Assembly (NCBI RefSeq): GCF_009377175.1 | Contig: NZ_VJZD01000027.1 | Location: 1-59,903, forward strand | Source: Streptomyces adustus | Lineage (GTDB): Bacteria > Actinomycetota > Actinomycetes > Streptomycetales > Streptomycetaceae | Length of the DNA stretch: 59,903 nt | Direction of reading: 5' to 3' | Part shown: piece after piece, positions 52,360 to 59,903 of the stretch | How positions within the stretch are numbered: position 1 is the first letter of the stretch | Layout of the letters: the number at the start of each line of letters is the position of its first letter | Notes under the pieces: generated by a model | Databases searched by the model: none | What the model was told of the DNA's origin: nothing | The model's input: the letters and a program-made list of their open reading frames with translations, nothing else | Made by a program: the position numbers and the translations under genes

Positions 52360-55300
52360 TCAGGTCTGCGTCCATTCCTGTGGCGGACGGTTGGCCTCAC
52401 GGAATTCCGACCGTGATGCGGCAGACTCGCCAGTGGCGGCCAGGCCGGCGCGGACGCGATTCAGTTCCGCGGCCAGCATGGGAGAGACGCGGGAAAGTTC
52501 GTCCAAGTCCGTGTGCGTTTCGAGGTATTGGGACCACATGACACCTCGTCCGTGTTCGAGCAGTTCAACTGCGCGGTCGACTCGTCCGGTGGTCATGGCA
52601 CAGGATGCCGCCTTGGTCGCAAGTCCCAGGTACTCGGCGACCGAGTTCTCCTGAGTGGAACGGCTCGTGCCTCTCCAGGCGAGCAGGGGCAGCAGGCGTA
52701 CCGCTGCGTCAAAGCCCCACAGCGCGTCGTCCCATCGGTCGTGGGCCGAGGCGAAGTCACCGAGGCGATCTGCGGCCTGGATGCGTGTCAGGGGTGTCGC
52801 CGCCGACGATTGCGCGGCTTCCCGCCAGACGGCGAGCGCCGCCACCAGGTCGTCGGAATCCTTCTGCGCCATGAAGCGGCGCCGAAGAGCGATGCCGACA
52901 TTGACCTGGAACCGGGCCCGGTCCGCGGACCATTCGGATTCTCCTCGGACCGCTTCCGCGAAGAGATCCAGTGCCTCCTTCACATCATCAGGGTCCCCTC
53001 GCCACTCGTACCGCAGGAGGAGCAGGCCCCCGAGACTGCCGACAACCGCCCCCCGGCTGTGATGTTTCCGCCCCAGGTTCGCCTTGACCGCCCTGGCCCG
53101 GTCGATGGCCTCCTCAAGCGCCCTAGGGTCGTTGCGTACGTGGATCCAGTCCTGTAGCACCGAGAGGACCCTGAACTGTCGGTTCGCCCACTGGAAGTGG
53201 TCGTCGCGAGTGTGGTCCGCGGCCCGAACCGCCCACCGCAGGGCACGGTCCAGGTCGCCGGGCCTCCGCGTCCGTTCGAACAACGTGAGCCAGGACCGAG
53301 CGAGTTCGGACCAAGTGGCAGTGAGCCCCCATTCTCCGGGCAAGCTCTCGGCCTCGGCCTGTTCACCCAGCCTGATCGACTCGACAAGATCAGGTTCATT
53401 GCCGGTGTGGGTGAAGCGGGCGGTCAGGGCGACACCGAGATTCCCCAGGGCGGAGGCACGCTCTCGCCAGTCTGGCTGACAGCCGTCGATCGCGCCACGG
53501 AGTTGCTCGACGGCGGAATTGAGATCACGGACGTCGCCGCTGTGGCGGAACTTGGTCATCATCGATATGCCGAGGACGTTCTTCAGCTCAACCCATATCG
53601 GGTCTCCGCCAGGCGTCAGGGCCAGAGCCCGCTCACCGATCTCGACCGCCCGGTAGACATCGCGTTCGTCGCCCTGCCTGTCGAAGCGCTGGATCAAGGC
53701 CAGGACGAGATCTGCCGATGCCCGCGCGTGACCGCCCCGGTCCGTCGAAGGGGCATCGACGGCGGCATGTCCCAACGCGATGGCTTCATCCAGATTTTGG
53801 GCGTCATCCGCGTGCTGGGCTCGAACCCGCAGTGCCGACAGGACGAACCGCCTGCGCAGAGGAGCATCCGGTGAGTCGACTCCTGCACCCTCCAGTGCGG
53901 CGCGGCCGGCGACGAGGGCGCCTTCGAGGTCGGCTCGGTCCCCGAGCCGTTCGAAGCGGCTCATCAACATGACGCCCAGGCGGAATCGAAGGCTCGCCCG
54001 AGCCGTGTCGCTCGCCGTCTCGGCTCGCACCGCTTCGGTGCCGACCGAGACGGCCTCGTCGAGATCCGCGATCCGCCCGGACTCCCAGTACCGGGTTATG
54101 AGGGCGCACGCCAAACTGTGCATGATCGCCGCCCGGTCCTCCTGGAGCTGCGGGAGAGCGGCGACGGCCTCCCGCCCCGTCTCGACGGCTTCGTCGAGAT
54201 CCTCGGCGCACTGCAGATGACTGAACCGGGTCTGGAGGCTTGTGGACAGACGGCACAGAATTCCGGGCCGCTCGGGGTGGCCCGGCTTGCGAGCCCGCGC
54301 GGCTTCACGCTCCGAGTCGATGGCCCGGTCCAGGTCTGCCGGTACCCGTGCCAGGGTGAACCGGCGACGCAGCTCCGCGGCGAGCTCGACCAGGATGCCG
54401 ACGCGCGCCCCAGGAGCAAGCCCTCTGGTCGAGCGCTCTGCCTCGGCCGCCCGGGAGACCGCCTCGTCCAAGACCTCCCGATCACGGCCCCGGTCGTACC
54501 GACGGCCCAGAATCATGCTGAGAATCCTGAGCATCTCCGGCATCTCCGGATGACCTGGCGGGGTCGCCGCGATCGCCCGGCGCGAGGCGCCTTCGGCCTC
54601 GGCCAGGTCGTCCGGGACGGCTGTGCGGTCGTAGAGGGCCTGGAGGACCAGCCCGTGATTCGACATCAGCAACGGCGTATAGGGGTGACCCGGTACGTGA
54701 ACGGCGACGGCATCGCGACTGCAGGCGACAGCTCTTCTCAGGTCCTCTTCATCGCGAGCGTGGTCGAACCGGGTGCGCAAGGCCACGGACAGGCTCGACA
54801 GGCACATCGGACGCTGCGAGGTGCCGGCCTCGGTCAGCGCGACAGCGCGCCACAGTACGGTGATCGACTCATCGAGGTCCTCAGGGTCCAGATCGGCCGT
54901 GAAGCGCCGCCAAAGAGCCACTCCCAGGTTGTATTCCGCTTCCAGCAAGAGGTTCCGGTCGGACGGCTGTCCGCGGAACTGCCGGAGCATGTCGATCGCT
55001 TGATCGCGCCTTCGCCCGTCACCGACCGCCTCGCTGTGACGCAGAAGCTCCATGGCGTACATGTACGGCAACTCGTCAGGAACCCTGGAGGGGTCGTACC
55101 GTGCCACCACGGCGAACTGTTCTGCCGCAGCAGCGATGTCCTCATATCCTGCGCCGTCCTGTCGCGCCAGGTACCGGGCCAAGCGCAGAGATCCCACCGC
55201 CACGGCGACCTCGAGCTGTCGCTCGCCGTCCGAACGACGCTCCGCTCGCAGCAGGCGCTCGACGAGTTCAAGAACATCAGAGGTGAACAGGACTTGCGTG

Positions 55301-55374
55301 TTGCCGTCCTCGAAAAAGGCGACGACGCGTTGCAGTGTGGCTGAGAGCAGATCATCAATCGTGTTCCCCGGCAA
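52360..55374 (-). CDS. Large TPR-repeat protein of split TPR-CHAT cluster (TPR2)
   Basis: 1004 residues from TTG 55374 (site cgaggggg); an ATG at 55455 in the same frame would add an Arg-rich 27-residue tail. The protein is built of TPR-like units (LSSLSVALRTRFDHARDEED, LDEAVETGREAVAALPQ, ALGNLGVALTARFTHTGNEP). Near the C-terminus, GRGVMWSQYLETHTDLDEL is the same pre-CHAT linker as in TPR1 (GRSVLWSQ), yet there is no CHAT domain; the protein ends PPQEWTQT. Similar length to TPR1 and partial sequence similarity point to old duplication. It is the first gene of the cluster. Confidence 0.87.
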   Translation of the reverse strand: MPGNTIDDLLSATLQRVVAFFEDGNTQVLFTSDVLELVERLLRAERRSDGERQLEVAVAVGSLRLARYLARQDGAGYEDIAAAAEQFAVVARYDPSRVPDELPYMYAMELLRHSEAVGDGRRRDQAIDMLRQFRGQPSDRNLLLEAEYNLGVALWRRFTADLDPEDLDESITVLWRAVALTEAGTSQRPMCLSSLSVALRTRFDHARDEEDLRRAVACSRDAVAVHVPGHPYTPLLMSNHGLVLQALYDRTAVPDDLAEAEGASRRAIAATPPGHPEMPEMLRILSMILGRRYDRGRDREVLDEAVSRAAEAERSTRGLAPGARVGILVELAAELRRRFTLARVPADLDRAIDSEREAARARKPGHPERPGILCRLSTSLQTRFSHLQCAEDLDEAVETGREAVAALPQLQEDRAAIMHSLACALITRYWESGRIADLDEAVSVGTEAVRAETASDTARASLRFRLGVMLMSRFERLGDRADLEGALVAGRAALEGAGVDSPDAPLRRRFVLSALRVRAQHADDAQNLDEAIALGHAAVDAPSTDRGGHARASADLVLALIQRFDRQGDERDVYRAVEIGERALALTPGGDPIWVELKNVLGISMMTKFRHSGDVRDLNSAVEQLRGAIDGCQPDWRERASALGNLGVALTARFTHTGNEPDLVESIRLGEQAEAESLPGEWGLTATWSELARSWLTLFERTRRPGDLDRALRWAVRAADHTRDDHFQWANRQFRVLSVLQDWIHVRNDPRALEEAIDRARAVKANLGRKHHSRGAVVGSLGGLLLLRYEWRGDPDDVKEALDLFAEAVRGESEWSADRARFQVNVGIALRRRFMAQKDSDDLVAALAVWREAAQSSAATPLTRIQAADRLGDFASAHDRWDDALWGFDAAVRLLPLLAWRGTSRSTQENSVAEYLGLATKAASCAMTTGRVDRAVELLEHGRGVMWSQYLETHTDLDELSRVSPMLAAELNRVRAGLAATGESAASRSEFREANRPPQEWTQT

Positions 55375-55517
55375 CGAGCCCCCTCGCTTTCGCCTCGTTC
55401 GGAGGAGGTATGCCCATCTGCCGACCGGGCAAGCCCGGCGCCTGCGGGCGTCCACCCCGCGCCCCCTGCCCTGCCGGGCTCCGGCCGACCACCGGAATCA
55501 GAGACCGCGTCTGAGAT

Positions 55518-56015
55518 CTACTGGGATCCCAGCCATGCGGTGTACCAGTCGCGGAAGTCCTGTCCTGAGGTCAGGCCGCCCCGGGACCGGTCGTCGAGCC
55601 ACACCTGTCCCGCCTTGCCCCCTGCGATGACGAGGCGGGCGAACGTGCCGCAGCCGATCTCGCCTAGGACCAGCGTCCCCGCGACCGAGTAGTCGGAGTC
55701 GCCTCCCCGGCCCGGTCCTGGTCATTCCGTGGTGTGCGGGAACGGGGTGGCCAGGAAGCCGACTCGCAAGCACTCGACCCGGCGGTCGTGCAGGGCCTCT
55801 TCATCGTCCACTTCCTCCGCCGGCCCCAGCAGTCCGTAGTCCGGACCTGCCCTGCCGCCGGCGACCGCGCTCAGGAAGTCCCGGTAGGACGGGGGAAGGC
55901 TGACGTCGTGCAGTTACTCGAAGGAGCGGATCGCCGCCTCCGACAGGGGCGGCTGGAGCCGGTAACGGTGGTGCGAGGCACCAAAGCGACGGTACTCAGG
56001 ATCTTCCCGGGCCAT
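55518..56015 (-). pseudogene. SUKH-family (SMI1/KNR4) protein with two in-frame stops
   Basis: From ATG 56015 the minus strand reads AREDPEYRRFGASHHRYRLQ, PPLSEAAIRSFE, then TAA (55914-55916), LHDVSLPPSYRDFLSAVAGG, PDYGLLGPAEEVDDEEALHD, TGA (55722-55724), then GDSDYSVAGTLVLGEIGCGT, KAGQVWLDDRSRGG and DFRDWYTAWLGSQ, stop at 55518. These are the motifs of SUKH immunity/scaffold proteins. Removing the two stops leaves one continuous frame of 165 codons. No other lesion is seen, so inactivation looks recent. Confidence 0.72.
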
Positions 56016-56150
56016 CGCGGCGACACGCGAGCGCACCGAGGCGCCGAATCGGCAGGCCCTTTCGATCGTTTCGGGGCCCGGTGAGGGCCACGGGGGTCCG
56101 GCGGGACGGCGGCGACTGGGCGGTCGCCCCGCGTGATCTTCACCGTGCTG

Positions 56151-57413
56151 TCAGCGCTTGCTCCACTTCTGGTTGTCCTGGCCGTTGCAGGTCCACAGCT
56201 GCAGCCGTGTGCCGTTGGCGGTCCCGGTGTCCTTGACGTCGACGCACTTGCCGATCGCCGTGTTGACCAGGTCGTGCGACGAGTTGACCTTGAACTTCTG
56301 GGCCCAGCCCCCGTTGCACTTGGCGAGCTGGATCACGGCCCCGTTTTCGGTCGAGGCCCATGCGATGTCCATGCACAGGCCCATGGAGCGGGCGGTTCCG
56401 TCGGACCGGAAGTCCCACTTCTGCCAGTTGTGCCCGTTGCAGTCCCAGATCTCCAGCGGGGATCCGTCCTTGCCCTTGTCGCCCACGATGTCGACGCACC
56501 GGCCGCCGCTGGCATGGCTGTAGACCAGAACTCCGGCGGCCACCTGCGTGGTCGTGCCGCTGGAGGTGCCGGACTGTGCTGTGCCGCCACTGCTGGAGGA
56601 CGAGGACGAGGTGGACGACGAGGACTTGGCGGGGGGCTTCGACGAGGTGCCGCTCGCCGCCTTGCCGTCGTTCATCGAGGAGGAAGTGCCCGACGTGGAG
56701 TCCTCCTTCGTCGCTCCGTTCCCGCCGGAGCCGGACGAGCCCCCGGCCGCGCCGGATCCCGACGCGCCCGACTGCTTGCCGTCCGCCGTATGTGCCTCGG
56801 GGGAGCCCGAGTTGGGCTTGCCTGCCACGGGAGCGGCCGACTCGAAGGCGCCGGGGGCGCCGTCGATGGGACCCTTCAGGACGGAGTCCGCGGTGCTGCC
56901 GGAACCACCAGCCCGGACGCCGTCGCCGACGTCGTCGCGGGTGCTGATCAGGAAGGGGACGGACACCAGCAGGGCGCCCGCTATGGCGGCGGCCGCCAGG
57001 ATGGTGCGCGGCGGCCGGCCGGGCTGCCCCTCCCGTGCGGCGTCCGCGCCGGAGCCGTCCCCGGAGGTGACGGTGGCCACCTCGGCGTCCGCCCCCTGGG
57101 CCTGGGCGGCTCCTTCGGCCGCGGCGGTACCGTCCGCGCCTTCGGAACCGGGGGCGGCCTCGGAGTCGGGGGCAGCCTCGGCGGAGTCCGGTGCCGCTTC
57201 CGGCTCCGGGGCTTCCGCCTCCTCCGACTCCGACTCCGTTTCCGGCTTTGCGCTGCCGGCAGGTCTGCCGACCGGCTCACCACCCGGTTCGGCGCCCGGG
57301 GCGGTGACCGCGGCGGCCGGCTCCGAGGTTCCGTCCGGCGTGGAGGCGGCCGCCGTGGCGGCCTCGCCTTCGGAACCCTGTGGGGACCCGGCTGTGTGCG
57401 GTGCGGTGGTCAA
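56151..57413 (-). CDS. Membrane-anchored ricin-type lectin (CBM13)
   Basis: 420 residues from TTG 57413 (aggagg six bases upstream). An acidic, Glu/Pro/Ala-rich cytoplasmic region of about 130 residues leads to one transmembrane helix (TILAAAAIAGALLVSVPFLI), a Ser/Gly-rich external linker, and a C-terminal ricin-type beta-trefoil with QxW-type motifs (NWQKWDF, WAQKFKV, NQKW) and Cys pairs (GRCVDIVGD, LEIWDCNG, GKCVDVKD). The lectin would face outside and bind galactose- or xylose-type sugars. 82 bases separate it from the gene upstream, suggesting co-transcription. Confidence 0.85.
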   Translation of the reverse strand: MTTAPHTAGSPQGSEGEAATAAASTPDGTSEPAAAVTAPGAEPGGEPVGRPAGSAKPETESESEEAEAPEPEAAPDSAEAAPDSEAAPGSEGADGTAAAEGAAQAQGADAEVATVTSGDGSGADAAREGQPGRPPRTILAAAAIAGALLVSVPFLISTRDDVGDGVRAGGSGSTADSVLKGPIDGAPGAFESAAPVAGKPNSGSPEAHTADGKQSGASGSGAAGGSSGSGGNGATKEDSTSGTSSSMNDGKAASGTSSKPPAKSSSSTSSSSSSSGGTAQSGTSSGTTTQVAAGVLVYSHASGGRCVDIVGDKGKDGSPLEIWDCNGHNWQKWDFRSDGTARSMGLCMDIAWASTENGAVIQLAKCNGGWAQKFKVNSSHDLVNTAIGKCVDVKDTGTANGTRLQLWTCNGQDNQKWSKR

Positions 57414-57495
57414 GAAGTCCTCCTGGCGAAGCGGCTGTGGGGGTGTCGGGGTCCAGCAGTGCCCGTGGTGTGCTGGGGGTCGCACAGGCCATGTC

Positions 57496-59903
57496 TCAGG
57501 TTTCCTGCGAGGGTTGAGACGGCACGTGTTGAGGGGGCGTCGCATACCGCACGCCGTCGAAGACGATCCGGATCGGCTCACCGGTTCCGTCCCCGTAGCT
57601 GTGCTCGACGCCGTCCTGGCCGACGATCATGACGTTCCGGCCGGAGGCTGCCGCCGTCAGCGCGGCCAGCGTCTCCGGATAGGAGCCGGGCACAGCCCGG
57701 TTGACGAGCAGTTGGATCCGCTGCACGACGTCCAGCTGCGCCGCGGACACGGAGATCCGACCGCCCAGGAGACTCGCCTCGGCCACCTGGCCCGGTCCGA
57801 GGACGACGCCCAGTGCGTGCATCTCGTCCAGGTCGGCCGTGTCCGCACCGGTGGGCAGACCGGGGACCGGGGGCGCACCGTCGGCCTCGAGGGCCGAAAT
57901 GCGTCCGGACAGCCAGTGGTTGAGGGCGTCACGGTGTCCGCCGTCCCGTGCGGGGGCGGACTGCGGGCTCACCTCCCGCAACAACGCTGCCGAGAACGAC
58001 TCCTCGGGGGGCGGCGCAACGGTGTCGGCGGCAAGGCCTCTTGCCGGGTTGGGCCGGGAGCCCGGGTCGGGCCATCGGGCCGGTGTGCGCGCGAGGGATC
58101 CCGTCGGCATCTCGACCGACGAGGTGGTGCCCCGGAGGTCGTTCACGTCGGCCGCAAGCCCCGCGAGGCGACCGGCGGCGACGTTCTGCGCGCGGGCCGC
58201 GGTGCGCTGCCGTTCGCGCGCGGCGTCGAGCAACTCCCGCAGTTCGTCGACACGTCGTCCCGCCTCCTCCAGGGCCTTCTCCGCGGCGTACCTGCGTGCC
58301 CGAGCGGCCTTGGCGAGTCCGTTCTGCTGCGCATCGTCGCCGGTCGGTTCGGTGCCGGGAGGCTCCTCGGCCTTGCGCAGCCGTTCGAGCGAACGCCGGG
58401 CCTGGCGGTCACGGACCTCCTCGTTCCGGGTGGCCGACCCGCCGGACGACCCCTGGTCGGTGAAGGGAGCCCGGGCCGAGACGTCCTGCGAGGGGGCGGC
58501 GGTGACGGACAGCTGTGGCGGGGTGGCGGTGCCGTGGTAGGTGATGGGAGCGCCTTCGCCCAGCGCGAGGAACTCGTTCTCGTCCTCGCGAAGGAAGAGC
58601 GTGTGCTCCGACCAGGGCTCTCCGTCGGGGACGGCCCGACTCTGGAGATAGGTGCCGAACACATGGTGCAGCGGCACTTCCTGGGACGTCACCCAGAAGG
58701 GGCCGAGCATGGCCTTGTCCTCGTCCGCTTCCGTCTTCGTGGCGTCCTTGTACGGCTCCATGAGGCTGTACGACTCCGCCGGGCCGCGCTTCATGTGCAC
58801 CGAGCCGCCCTCCGCAGGCATGGTCTCGTTGTACCGCTCCAGCAGCTTTCGCTCCTCCAGGCGGATCAGCTGGACCACCCCCCGATGCGGGTCGACGTTC
58901 GGCATGCTCACGCGGTTCAACATCTCGTAGGTGAAGGCGTGTTGGGCGGCCATGCTGCGGACGTACTCCGAGGAGAACATGGTCACCGGGAATTCCCTGC
59001 CGTGCTCGTTCCCCCACACGTCGCTGCGGACGAGGTCGCCCTCCCTGCTGAGGCTGGACATGTGATAGCCCTCGTCGGCATGCGGAGGGCGGAAGTGACT
59101 GACCATCACCTTGAAGTACTGCGAACTGGCGTGGATGGAACCAGCCCCCTGACCGATCGCCCAGTCGGCCAGCCAGTTGCTGTCCCCTCCGTTCTCCTTC
59201 AGCCAGGAGTGGAACCGGGAGGACACTCCGTTCTCACCGCGCAGGGAGCCGCCCACCTGGCGGTCCGCCGACGGGGCGGGATCGGTGGGATCCGTGAGCG
59301 CCCACGGAACGCCGAGGCTGCTGTCCGGCTCCAGCCGCGCGGGAAGGCCGGCCAGCAGGTCGCTCTGCCCGAGGAGCATCTGCATCCGCAGGAACTCGGT
59401 GCGGTACTCCGGGAGCCATCCGCTCGTCTCCAGCGCGGTGTTCGTCTTCAGGAGCCGCTCCGCGGCCTCCTTCTCGACCGGGGAGGCGTCGACGTCGGCG
59501 ACGACGCTTTCGGCGCGCTGCACGATGAGCGTCAGGTACTGACCTGTCGCCACCATGTGCTGGTCGTAAGCGTTCACCCCCTCGTACGGATCCGTCCAGT
59601 CGGCGATCGCCCGGTTCTCCGGGTAGAGCACCGGGTACGTCTTGCCGTCGCCCAAAGTGATCACGCCGAAAGCAGGCAGCTCGGGCGCGTTCGACCAGAG
59701 TGTCGCCGCGGTGAAGGGACCGGTCGGCAGGGCGTCGGGCGAGAGCGCAGCCGGGGCCGAGGGCATGCTCGGCTGGGTGTCTGCCTCGTCGTCCGGTGTG
59801 GGCTCCGGTGAGGGGGGCGTCTGCGCGGGCGTCTGTGCGGCGACGGGTGCTGGGGCGGTCCAGGTGAAGTGGGGGGTGGTGGATGTGGTGGCTTGGGTGG
59901 GGG
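57496..59903 (-). CDS. C-terminal part of a very large toxin-like protein (runs off window)
   Basis: At least 800 codons, open to the right edge; upstream of Met 59766 the frame continues through a Pro/Thr-rich linker (AQTPAQTPPSPEPTPDDEAD), so the start lies outside. Visible parts: a globular region (YDQHMVATGQYLTLIVQRAE; SWLKENGGDSNWLADWAIGQ; YFKVMVSHFRPPHADEGYHM), a long Arg/Ala/Glu coiled coil (about 58150-58420), and a C-terminal block ending YATPPQHVPS with VMIVGQDGVEHSYG. This resembles the tails of giant Streptomyces proteins annotated with lonely-Cys or polymorphic-toxin-like architecture, but the family is not certain. Confidence 0.7.
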   Translation of the reverse strand, partial: PTQATTSTTPHFTWTAPAPVAAQTPAQTPPSPEPTPDDEADTQPSMPSAPAALSPDALPTGPFTAATLWSNAPELPAFGVITLGDGKTYPVLYPENRAIADWTDPYEGVNAYDQHMVATGQYLTLIVQRAESVVADVDASPVEKEAAERLLKTNTALETSGWLPEYRTEFLRMQMLLGQSDLLAGLPARLEPDSSLGVPWALTDPTDPAPSADRQVGGSLRGENGVSSRFHSWLKENGGDSNWLADWAIGQGAGSIHASSQYFKVMVSHFRPPHADEGYHMSSLSREGDLVRSDVWGNEHGREFPVTMFSSEYVRSMAAQHAFTYEMLNRVSMPNVDPHRGVVQLIRLEERKLLERYNETMPAEGGSVHMKRGPAESYSLMEPYKDATKTEADEDKAMLGPFWVTSQEVPLHHVFGTYLQSRAVPDGEPWSEHTLFLREDENEFLALGEGAPITYHGTATPPQLSVTAAPSQDVSARAPFTDQGSSGGSATRNEEVRDRQARRSLERLRKAEEPPGTEPTGDDAQQNGLAKAARARRYAAEKALEEAGRRVDELRELLDAARERQRTAARAQNVAAGRLAGLAADVNDLRGTTSSVEMPTGSLARTPARWPDPGSRPNPARGLAADTVAPPPEESFSAALLREVSPQSAPARDGGHRDALNHWLSGRISALEADGAPPVPGLPTGADTADLDEMHALGVVLGPGQVAEASLLGGRISVSAAQLDVVQRIQLLVNRAVPGSYPETLAALTAAASGRNVMIVGQDGVEHSYGDGTGEPIRIVFDGVRYATPPQHVPSQPSQET

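Noticed and set aside
1..59903. CRISPR arrays, tRNA or rRNA genes, replication or integration attachment sites
   Set aside because: No regularly spaced repeats, cloverleaf-like sequences, rRNA motifs or convincing attachment-site duplications were found by eye.

Overview
The window is high-GC DNA with Streptomyces-type codon use, GGAGG-type ribosome binding sites, several GTG/TTG starts, tripeptidyl-type alpha/beta hydrolases, 'MsiK-style' sugar importers lacking their own ATPase, and many Streptomyces-like IS remnants. It is most likely a chromosomal-arm segment of a Streptomyces. No rRNA, tRNA or CRISPR array was seen.

Positions 1-29,200 are a patchwork of accessory genes and genetic debris. 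Intact units are MarR+MFS+DUF1330 (2891-5106), a second MarR+DHA2 exporter (6652-8909), a VOC protein, a DUF3237/SnoaL pair divergent from a TetR regulator (10267-11974), a TetR/quinone-oxidoreductase pair (15457-17251), a secreted alpha/beta hydrolase, a GlxA-type AraC regulator divergent from a dienelactone hydrolase, a DUF1801/TetR pair and a Sel1-repeat protein. Between them lie broken genes: MarR, serine recombinase, aminoglycoside-phosphotransferase-like, P-loop kinase, IstB, enoyl-CoA hydratase, cytochrome P450, HNH nuclease, catalase, and fragments of IS5, IS1182, IS21 and IS630 type elements. One IS5-family element (13750-15221) keeps its ends, a 3-bp target duplication and a passenger gene.

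Positions 29,600-46,400 form a coherent carbohydrate island. A secreted GH114 polygalactosaminidase, an ABC importer operon (binding lipoprotein, two permeases, a small coupled ORF, a GH4 alpha-galactosidase-like enzyme), a Gfo/Idh/MocA oxidoreductase, MmsA plus a cupin, and an amino-sugar operon (KbaZ, AgaS-like SIS isomerase, BadF-type sugar kinase, EamA transporter, KbaY-type aldolase) sit next to a GntR/UTRA repressor. The simplest reading is a pathway for breaking down and using galactosamine-containing alpha-1,4-galactan, such as fungal galactosaminogalactan. The importer operon and the GH114 gene start with the same promoter layout and a homologous transcribed leader, a candidate structured regulatory RNA.

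Positions 46,800-55,400 hold a five-gene minus-strand cluster: two approximately 1000-residue TPR proteins, a stand-alone CHAT (caspase-like) protease, a small cysteine-rich protein and a small membrane protein. Normally TPR and CHAT are fused; here they are split, suggesting a multi-component protease signalling or conflict system. The right end has a SUKH-family pseudogene with two in-frame stops, a membrane-anchored ricin-type lectin, and the C-terminal part of a very large protein that runs off the window.
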